A DNA stretch of 64,000 bases from Roseinatronobacter monicus (GTDB lineage: Bacteria; Pseudomonadota; Alphaproteobacteria; Rhodobacterales; Rhodobacteraceae), in the NCBI RefSeq assembly GCF_006716865.1, contig NZ_VFPT01000001.1, forward strand, positions 392,001-456,000, in the 5' to 3' direction. The notes under the pieces were generated by a model, which had not been told where the DNA came from, did no database searches, and saw only the letters and a list, made by a program, of their open reading frames with translations. Below, piece after piece: positions 58,235 through 64,000 of the stretch. Every line of letters starts with the position of its first letter. Positions within the stretch are counted from its first letter, which is position 1. Both the position numbers and the translations under genes were made by a program.

Positions 58235-59682
58235 GTTGCATCCTCCAATGTGGCTGGGGTGCCTTGGGATTCGTGCCAGAAGCGGGTGAACAGGTTTTGC
58301 GCGGCGTGCATCCGGTACTCGGCGCTGGCGCGCATGTCCGACAGGGGCGTGAAATCCTGCGGCAAGCTGGCGGCGGCGCGCAGCAATGTCGCTTCGGTAA
58401 AGGGCTGGCCGATAAGGGCGGCTTCGGCATGGGTGGCGCGTTTCGGGGTTGCGGCCATGCCGCCAAAAGCAAGGCGCGCGGCGGTGATGGTGCCCTCCTC
58501 CACTGTGAGGTTGAAGCCTGCGGCCACAGCGGAAATATCCTCATCCCGGCGCTTGGAGAGTTTATAGGCGGCGTGCAGGCTGTGCGGCGCGGGTTTGGGA
58601 AGGATGATGCTTTCGACAAATTCGCCGGGCGCGCGGTCTTGCTTGCCGTAATCGAGGAAGAAATCCTCTAGCGGGATGTCGCGCTGCGTCGCGCCGTGGC
58701 GCAGCACCAGCCGTGCCCCCATGGCGATGAACGGCGGCGGCGTGTCGCCGATGGGCGAGCCATTGGCGATATTGCCGCCAAGCGTGCCCATCGCGCGCAC
58801 CTGCCAGCCTGCGATGCGGTCCCAATAGCGGGCCAGATGCGGGAAATGGGCCAGCAGGGGCGCGCGCGCGCCCTCATAGCTGACCATCGCGCCGAAATGC
58901 AGGGCCGTGTCCGTCTCGGTCACCCTGCGCAGATCGTCCAGATGGCCGATAAACACCGCCAAGGGCAGATCGCGCAGGAACTTCGTGACCCACAGGCCCA
59001 CATCCGTGGCCCCTGCGATGATGCGGGCGTCGGGGTGTTCCACCAGCACATCGGCCAGATCCTCGACCGAGGCGGGCAGGATCGCCCGGCTGCCGTCTTT
59101 AGTCACATCGACGCGCGCGCCGTCTTGCCATCCAAGCAAGGTCGCACTGACTTGCGCACGCTCACCCATCAGCGGGTCGGTGGTGCCATAATCGCCCATC
59201 GCAAGTGCTGCGCGGATGATCGGTGCGTAGCCGGTGCAGCGGCACAGATTGCCTTGCAAGGCGCGCTCGATCTGCTGCTCAGAGGGGTGGGGTTGTTCCA
59301 TCCACAGGGCATAAAGCGCCATAACGATGCCGGGCGTGCAAAAGCCGCATTGGCTGCCGTGATGTTCCACCATGGCGCGCTGGACAGGGTGCAGGCCGCC
59401 ATCTGTGCCGCGCAAATGCTCGATCGTCACCACATGGCAGCCATCGCAGGACACAAGCGGGCGGATGCAGGCATTCACCGGCTCATAGACCAGGCCTTGC
59501 GCGGTCAGGCGTCCCACAAGCACCGTGCAAGCGCCGCAATCCCCCTCGGCGCACCCTTCTTTGGTGCCGCGCAGGCGCTGGTCCAGTCGCAGATGGTCCA
59601 GCAACATGTCGGTGGCCCCTGCCGCAGGCAAGGTCACGGCGCGGTCGTTGAGCAAGCCTCTGATCGTGTGGCGCAGGGGCAT
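58231..59682 (-). CDS. xdhA: Xanthine dehydrogenase Fe-S/FAD subunit XdhA
   Basis: A 483-residue subunit. Two [2Fe-2S] clusters: the plant-type motif [15 protein letters not shown] at about 43-57, and [10 protein letters not shown] plus CRCTGY in the second domain (about 110-155). The FAD domain follows at about 190-480 ([34 protein letters not shown]). It passes electrons from XdhB to NAD. First gene of the xdhABC-guaD operon, divergent from a LysR regulator. Confidence 0.96.
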   Translation of the reverse strand: MPLRHTIRGLLNDRAVTLPAAGATDMLLDHLRLDQRLRGTKEGCAEGDCGACTVLVGRLTAQGLVYEPVNACIRPLVSCDGCHVVTIEHLRGTDGGLHPVQRAMVEHHGSQCGFCTPGIVMALYALWMEQPHPSEQQIERALQGNLCRCTGYAPIIRAALAMGDYGTTDPLMGERAQVSATLLGWQDGARVDVTKDGSRAILPASVEDLADVLVEHPDARIIAGATDVGLWVTKFLRDLPLAVFIGHLDDLRRVTETDTALHFGAMVSYEGARAPLLAHFPHLARYWDRIAGWQVRAMGTLGGNIANGSPIGDTPPPFIAMGARLVLRHGATQRDIPLEDFFLDYGKQDRAPGEFVESIILPKPAPHSLHAAYKLSKRRDEDISAVAAGFNLTVEEGTITAARLAFGGMAATPKRATHAEAALIGQPFTEATLLRAAASLPQDFTPLSDMRASAEYRMHAAQNLFTRFWHESQGTPATLEDAT

Positions 59683-59701
59683 TTGGGCGTCCTTGTTTGC
59701 G

Positions 59702-59719
59702 TCTTATTCTAACATAAGA
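59702..59719. promoter_or_regulatory. Candidate operator between xdhA and the LysR gene
   Basis: The palindrome TCTTAT-N6-ATAAGA lies 19 nt before the xdhA start in the 151-nt divergent spacer. Its size and symmetry fit a LysR-type regulator half-site pair (T-N11-A is not exact). A second feature is a TTTCAACG direct repeat (59741-59748 and 59770-59777). Confidence 0.45.
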
Positions 59720-59833
59720 AACCTTGTCACAATGTCACTTTCAACGTGAGTGATAAAACGGTTAGACTGTTTCAACGCAGTGTTGGGAATTGTGCTGGTT
59801 TCCTGTGCAGTCGCGGTGAATGGGGGTGAGGTT

Positions 59834-60733
59834 ATGTCCTATCTGGAATCCCTGCGCGTGTTCGTGCGCGTCAGCGAATTAGGCTCGATCACTGCGGGCG
59901 GGCGCGATTTGCGGCTGACGCCTGCCGTGGCCAGCAAGCGGATCAAGGAGTTGGAGGGGCGTCTGGGTGTGCGTCTGTTCAACCGCACCACGCGCAAGCT
60001 GACGCAAACCGAAATCGGGCGCGAATTCTACGATCATGCCCGCCGTGTCATCACCGCGCTGGAGGATGCCGAGGCGGCCGTGTCCGGGCTGTCCGGCCAT
60101 TTGCGCGGCACAATCCGGGTGACAGCGCCGCTGGGCATCGGGCGCAGGCTGATTGCCCCTTTCGCGCATAGCTTCGCGCAGGATTACCCGGAAATCCGGA
60201 TCAATCTGCGGCTGTCGGACAAGCGGGTGGATATTCTGGAAGATCAGATAGATATGGCCTTTGTGCTGGGCGAATTGCCTGAATCCAGCCTGAAGCAGCG
60301 CAAGATCGCGGATGCGCCCCGCGTGATCGCCGCCAGTCCCGACTATCTGGCGCGGCGCGGCACACCGCGCAGCGCGGAAGAGTTGAAGGCGCATGATTGC
60401 CTGCTGCTGCGCTATCCGCGCTCGCTTGAGTATTTCTGGACAGTGCAGACCCTCGACGGGCTGTTGCGGTTGGATCTGACAGGCCAGTTGGATTGCGATG
60501 ATGCCAGTGTTCTGGTGGATTGGGCGCTGGCCGGGGCAGGGATTGTCAACCGCCCCGTGATGGAACTCGCGCCCCATCTGGACACTGGCGCGTTGGTGGC
60601 CATTTTGCCCGACACGCCGCCATTATCCGCAATATTTGCCTGTCTGTATCCGCACAGACGCCACCAAGACCCGAAGATCAGGCTGTTTGCAGATTACATG
60701 GTGCGGGCCTGCAAGGCGGCCGTGCCCAAGTGA
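59834..60733 (+). CDS. LysR-family transcriptional regulator
   Basis: A 299-residue LTTR: HTH at about 3-62 (FVRVSELGSITAGGRDLRLT, then VASKRIKELEGRLGVRLFNR), substrate-binding domain at about 90-295. Start chosen at MSYLESLR behind GGGGTGAGG; 28 extra in-frame residues upstream are not LysR-like. The divergent position suggests control of xdhABC-guaD, possibly responding to a purine. The effector is not known. Confidence 0.88.
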   Translation: MSYLESLRVFVRVSELGSITAGGRDLRLTPAVASKRIKELEGRLGVRLFNRTTRKLTQTEIGREFYDHARRVITALEDAEAAVSGLSGHLRGTIRVTAPLGIGRRLIAPFAHSFAQDYPEIRINLRLSDKRVDILEDQIDMAFVLGELPESSLKQRKIADAPRVIAASPDYLARRGTPRSAEELKAHDCLLLRYPRSLEYFWTVQTLDGLLRLDLTGQLDCDDASVLVDWALAGAGIVNRPVMELAPHLDTGALVAILPDTPPLSAIFACLYPHRRHQDPKIRLFADYMVRACKAAVPK

Positions 60734-60766
60734 GGGTTGTCACTTGGGGCAAGGCTGGGTGCAATT

Positions 60767-61792
60767 TCAGGCGATGCCGTATTGCCGGTGGGCGTCAGAG
60801 CAGGAGATAAGTTTCCCCCCCGCTTCGTCCCACAGATGCAGCTTTACCGTGGCCAGACTCTCGCCAATGGTCAGGCGCTGCGCTTCGCCCAGTTCAGGGA
60901 AATCACGGATCACCTCGGGCAACCGGTAGAAGGGGATGCGCGAATACAGGTGATGGACGTGGTGAATGCCGATATTGCCAGACAGCCAGCGCAACGGCTG
61001 GGGCAGAACGTAATGCGAGCTGCCCTCCAATGCGGCGTCGTGCAATTGCCAGTCTTCGCCCTTGGACCAATGTGTCTGCTCGAACTGGTGCTGGACATAG
61101 AACAGCCACACACCAATCGTCGCCGCGATTACCGAAGTGGGCAGGAACACCAGCAGGACCGGCAAAAGCCCGCCAAACCAGATAATCAGCGCCAGCGCGA
61201 TGCCGATCATGGCATTGGTGCCCATGGCCGATGTCCAATAGCGCCAGCCTGCATTCATCAGCCCCATCGGCAGACGGTTTTGCAGGATGAACAGATAGCT
61301 TGGCCCCAGAACGAACAGCACGACAGGGTGGCGGTACAGCCGATACAGGAACCGCCCAAAGGGCGAGCGTGCGCGGTATTCTTCGACAGTCAGGGTGGTG
61401 ACATCGCCGATGCCGCGCTGGTCCAGATCGCCGTGATGGGCATGGTGGATCGCATGTGTGCGCCGCCAGACAGCATAAGGTGTCAGCGTCAGCACCCCGA
61501 GAATGCGCCCGACCCAGTCTTGGGCCTTGCGGTTTTTCAAGAATGAGCCGTGCCCGCAATCATGCTGGATGATGAAAATCCGCACAAGGAAAGTGCCATT
61601 CATCACCGCCAGCGCCAAGGCCAGCCAAGCACTGACAGACAAGGCCATCCAAGCCAGTGCCCAGAGTGCGAAAAACGGCACAAGGGTCACGGCCAGTTCA
61701 AACAGGCTGCGGTGTGTCGTCGGATCACGGTAGCGCGCAAGTGTGCTTAGCCAGGTGCGCGCTGTACGGGGGGGTAGTGTCTTGTCGTGCAT
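60767..61792 (-). CDS. Fatty acid desaturase
   Basis: A 341-residue membrane desaturase. Three His boxes are present: H77-DCG-H81, H113-AIHHAHH and HHVHH (about 281-285), which hold a di-iron centre. Four or more membrane helices lie at about 33-70, 160-180 and 205-240. It introduces a double bond into acyl chains or a related lipid; which position is unclear, as carotenoid modifying enzymes share this fold. Start chosen at MHDKTLPPR. Convergent with the LysR gene. Confidence 0.87.
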   Translation of the reverse strand: MHDKTLPPRTARTWLSTLARYRDPTTHRSLFELAVTLVPFFALWALAWMALSVSAWLALALAVMNGTFLVRIFIIQHDCGHGSFLKNRKAQDWVGRILGVLTLTPYAVWRRTHAIHHAHHGDLDQRGIGDVTTLTVEEYRARSPFGRFLYRLYRHPVVLFVLGPSYLFILQNRLPMGLMNAGWRYWTSAMGTNAMIGIALALIIWFGGLLPVLLVFLPTSVIAATIGVWLFYVQHQFEQTHWSKGEDWQLHDAALEGSSHYVLPQPLRWLSGNIGIHHVHHLYSRIPFYRLPEVIRDFPELGEAQRLTIGESLATVKLHLWDEAGGKLISCSDAHRQYGIA

Positions 61793-62061
61793 CAGAGCCT
61801 GTCGGTCGTGGCCGGGTATAAAACCGGCGGGTTTCGCTATGCCTTGGCAGGATACCATTCAGCGGTCGACCTATTTCAGCGCCCCCACGATTATGCTGTA
61901 TCTTTCAGATATTCAACAAGTTTGATGCGCTCAAGCGCCCGGCCACGAACAATTCCGCGTCACTGCAATCCAAAGCATAGTAATTTGGCGTGAATACACG
62001 TGAAACTGGTTGCCTGACAAAAGTTTGTTGCGCTTCAAACGCCGTCAGGGACGAAGGTCTG
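61793..62061. other. Non-coding spacer upstream of the desaturase
   Basis: About 270 nt without a credible gene; GC content falls in 61860-62040, so the desaturase promoter is probably here. No known operator was recognised. Confidence 0.4.
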
Positions 62062-62300
62062 CTGTGCGGGACTTTGTAGGCATTGCGTTTCCGGGTGCAA
62101 AGCCGCGCAGCGTCGGGCCGCGGTGCGGCGATCCGCAATTGAAGTTAAAGCACTTTATGCCAGCCACATCCGAGCAAGATCAGAGCGTTGTGCTGGTGGC
62201 AGCCAAATCGCCGTGCCCGTGGGCGGCCCGGCGATGCGCGGCGGGCTGACGCCCTTGATTCCGCGCTTGGGGACAGTCCGCAAATGCGCTCAAATCCGAC
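62062..62300 (-). repeat. Dispersed intergenic repeat, copy D (inverted relative to C)
   Basis: The conserved part spans 62062-62280 and is the near-exact reverse complement of copy C (three differences). It extends weakly to 62300, where CTCAAATCC mirrors the TTTGAG box of the other copies. It lies downstream of xylBA, on the same strand as that operon. The gap 62301-62415 shows nothing further. Confidence 0.85.
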
Positions 62301-62415
62301 TTTGGGTTTCTTGTGTCAGGTGACGAATGCCAAACCTGCCACTATGCCGCAACGGCCCTACAGCGCCCTGTTCCCAGCTTTGACCGCCGGAAACAGGGGC
62401 CGCGACCAGAACGAC

Positions 62416-63717
62416 TTACAGGTAGCGGTTGACCAGATTTTCCAGCTTCTCTTGTTTGCCGGAATGCGGTTGCGGGTTCAGGTCATTGGCCAGTACATCC
62501 TTGGTGATGCTGGCCAGATCGCCATGCAGCATGGCCTGCGCTTCCGGCTTGTCCCAGCCAGCATAGCGGGTGGCGCGCGCGGCTTCCAGTTTGCCATCTT
62601 CCAGCATGGCGGCTGCGGCCTTTAGCCCGCGGGCGCAGACGTCCATTGCACCTGCATGGGCAAGGATCAGGTCTTCGGCGTCCAGTGACTGGCGGCGCAG
62701 TTTGGCGTCGAAATTCGTGCCGCCTGTGGTAAAGCCGCCCGCGCGCAGGATTTCGTAATAGGCCAGTGCGACCTCGGGCATATTGTTCGGGAACTGGTCG
62801 GTGTCCCAGCCGGATTGATAATCGTTGCGGTTCATGTCGATGGAGCCGAACACCCCCAGCGACGAGGCCAGCGCGATTTCATGCTCGAAGCTGTGGCCTG
62901 CCAGAATGGCATGGCCCTGCTCGATATTGACCTTTACTTCCTTCTCCAGCCCGAAGCGTTGCAAAAAGCCGAACACAGTTGCCACGTCGTAATCATACTG
63001 GTGTTTGGTGGGTTCCTGCGGCTTGGGTTCAATCAGGATCGCCCCTTTGAAGCCGATCTTATGCTTGTAATCCACCACCATCGACAAGAAGCGGCCCATA
63101 TGGTCCAGTTCTTTGTTCAGATCGGTGTTGAGCAGCGTCTCATAGCCTTCGCGCCCGCCCCACAGGACATAGTTTTCGCCGTTCAGGCGGTGGGTCGCAT
63201 CCATGCAGGTTTTGACCGTTGCGGCGGAGAAGGCGAACACATCGGGGTCGGGGTTGGTGGACGCACCCGACATATAGCGGCGATGGCTGAACAGATTGGC
63301 CGTGCCCCAGAGCAGCTTTGGCCCGCCTGCTTCCATCTTGGCGGCCAAGTAGTCGGTCATCTCTTCCAGATTGCGGGTATTCTCGGCGAAGCTGTCGCCT
63401 TCGGGGCGCATATCGGCGTCATGAAAGCAAAAGAAGGGGGCATTCAGGATGTGGAACATCTCGAACGCCACATCGGCCTTCAGCTTTGCATGTGCCATTG
63501 TGTCGCCGAACCACGGGCGCAGAAAGGTCTGGCCGCCGAACGGATCATTGCCGGGCCATGCGAAATTGTGCCAGTAGCAGACCGCAAAGCGCAGATGATC
63601 TTCCACCCGGCGGCCAAGGACAACTTCATCGGGGTTGTAGTGGCGAAATGCGAAATCGCTGTCACTGTCTGCGCCCTGATAGGTCAGTTGCGGGATGCCT
63701 GCGAAAAAATCGGTCAT
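62416..63717 (-). CDS. xylA: Xylose isomerase
   Basis: A 433-residue TIM-barrel enzyme converting D-xylose to D-xylulose. Characteristic parts: [14 protein letters not shown] with the catalytic His, [36 protein letters not shown] with metal ligands and the ring-opening Lys, [17 protein letters not shown], and [20 protein letters not shown]. It overlaps the xylB stop by 4 nt, so xylB is translated first. Confidence 0.97.
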   Translation of the reverse strand: MTDFFAGIPQLTYQGADSDSDFAFRHYNPDEVVLGRRVEDHLRFAVCYWHNFAWPGNDPFGGQTFLRPWFGDTMAHAKLKADVAFEMFHILNAPFFCFHDADMRPEGDSFAENTRNLEEMTDYLAAKMEAGGPKLLWGTANLFSHRRYMSGASTNPDPDVFAFSAATVKTCMDATHRLNGENYVLWGGREGYETLLNTDLNKELDHMGRFLSMVVDYKHKIGFKGAILIEPKPQEPTKHQYDYDVATVFGFLQRFGLEKEVKVNIEQGHAILAGHSFEHEIALASSLGVFGSIDMNRNDYQSGWDTDQFPNNMPEVALAYYEILRAGGFTTGGTNFDAKLRRQSLDAEDLILAHAGAMDVCARGLKAAAAMLEDGKLEAARATRYAGWDKPEAQAMLHGDLASITKDVLANDLNPQPHSGKQEKLENLVNRYL

Positions 63718-64000
63718 GTCAGATCCTTGATTGCGGTTTGTGCCGCGCAGTAGCGGTTGTATGTGTCTGCATATGCAGCGGTCAGGGTGGGATCGGGGAT
63801 GATTTCGTGCGCGATGGGGGGCAGGGGCATCGCCTCAAGGCTGGCCCCCGTGGCGGCCATCAGCCCAAGGCGCGCCGCACCAAGGGCTGCGCCATGCTCG
63901 CCTGCTTCGGGCACGAGGATCGGAAGATCAAGGGCTGTGGCCAGCGCCGAAAGCCAATAATCCGAGCGCGCGCCCCCACCTGCGGCGATGAGCGTGTCGA
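63714..64000 (-). CDS. xylB: Xylulokinase (C-terminal part, cut by window edge)
   Basis: The frame is open to the end of the window. The visible 95 residues are the C-terminal end of a FGGY kinase with [16 protein letters not shown] (ATP-binding part) and [14 protein letters not shown]. Xylulokinase phosphorylates xylulose from XylA. The remaining N-terminal part lies beyond base 64000. ATGA overlap with xylA indicates coupling. Confidence 0.92.
   Translation of the reverse strand, partial: DTLIAAGGGARSDYWLSALATALDLPILVPEAGEHGAALGAARLGLMAATGASLEAMPLPPIAHEIIPDPTLTAAYADTYNRYCAAQTAIKDLT

Noticed and set aside
53525..62280. Integrated genomic island with attachment sites
   Set aside because: No integrase or tRNA fragment is present and the flanking repeats are inverted, not direct as for att sites.

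Overview
The window reads as a chromosomal piece of a GC-rich alphaproteobacterium of the Rhodobacterales (Rhodobacteraceae), an anoxygenic phototroph. The left end carries the end of a photosynthesis gene cluster in the order bchY-bchZ-pufQBALMX-dxs. A pufX gene and the lack of pufC after pufM point to the Rhodobacter/Rhodobaca/Roseinatronobacter group rather than to typical roseobacters. This placement is inferred from gene content only.

Layout. 1-7.3 kb: bacteriochlorophyll reductase subunits, the puf operon (light-harvesting 1 and reaction centre) and dxs, with many RNA hairpins between genes. 7.35-8.53 kb: IS630-family copy 1. 8.5-9.6 kb: a helix-hairpin-helix membrane protein and a CIA30-like protein. 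10-14.2 kb: a sitABCD-type metal ABC transporter with a Mur-box-like operator. 14.3-23.9 kb: housekeeping genes (carB, RNase T2, trcR-like DUF1013, pheT, eno). 23.9-31.5 kb: a DMT permease, the cytochrome bc1 operon petABC, a GST, and the redox regulators regB / senC-regA. 31.8-32.9 kb: a second, unrelated IS630-type element. 33-47.9 kb: mostly housekeeping and cell-envelope genes (SDR, rRNA methyltransferase-like, clpS, HAD, D,D-carboxypeptidase with SPOR, dinB, glnK-amtB, class A PBP, ftsEX, plsC-like, aroQ). 47.96-49.14 kb: IS630 copy 2, apparently identical to copy 1. 49.2-53.5 kb: a LuxR regulator, a FIST-domain (NosP-like) sensor and a hybrid histidine kinase. 53.8-60.7 kb: purine catabolism (xdhABC-guaD with a divergent LysR regulator). 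60.8-61.8 kb: a fatty acid desaturase. 62.4-64 kb: xylA and the end of xylB.

How the genes work together: the puf/bch genes, the bc1 complex and the RegB/SenC/RegA redox relay form one functional unit of light-driven cyclic electron flow and its oxygen control. dxs supplies isoprenoid precursors for bacteriochlorophyll tails and carotenoids.

The most unusual non-coding signal is a family of about 170-230 bp GC-rich, hairpin-rich repeats, four copies in this window (about 9.74, 31.62, 53.51 and 62.06 kb). Each lies downstream of a gene and in that gene's orientation. The last two are nearly identical, inverted, and bracket the purine-catabolism/desaturase block. A second signal is a run of five consecutive stem-loops between pufX and dxs. 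No tRNA, rRNA or CRISPR array was found.
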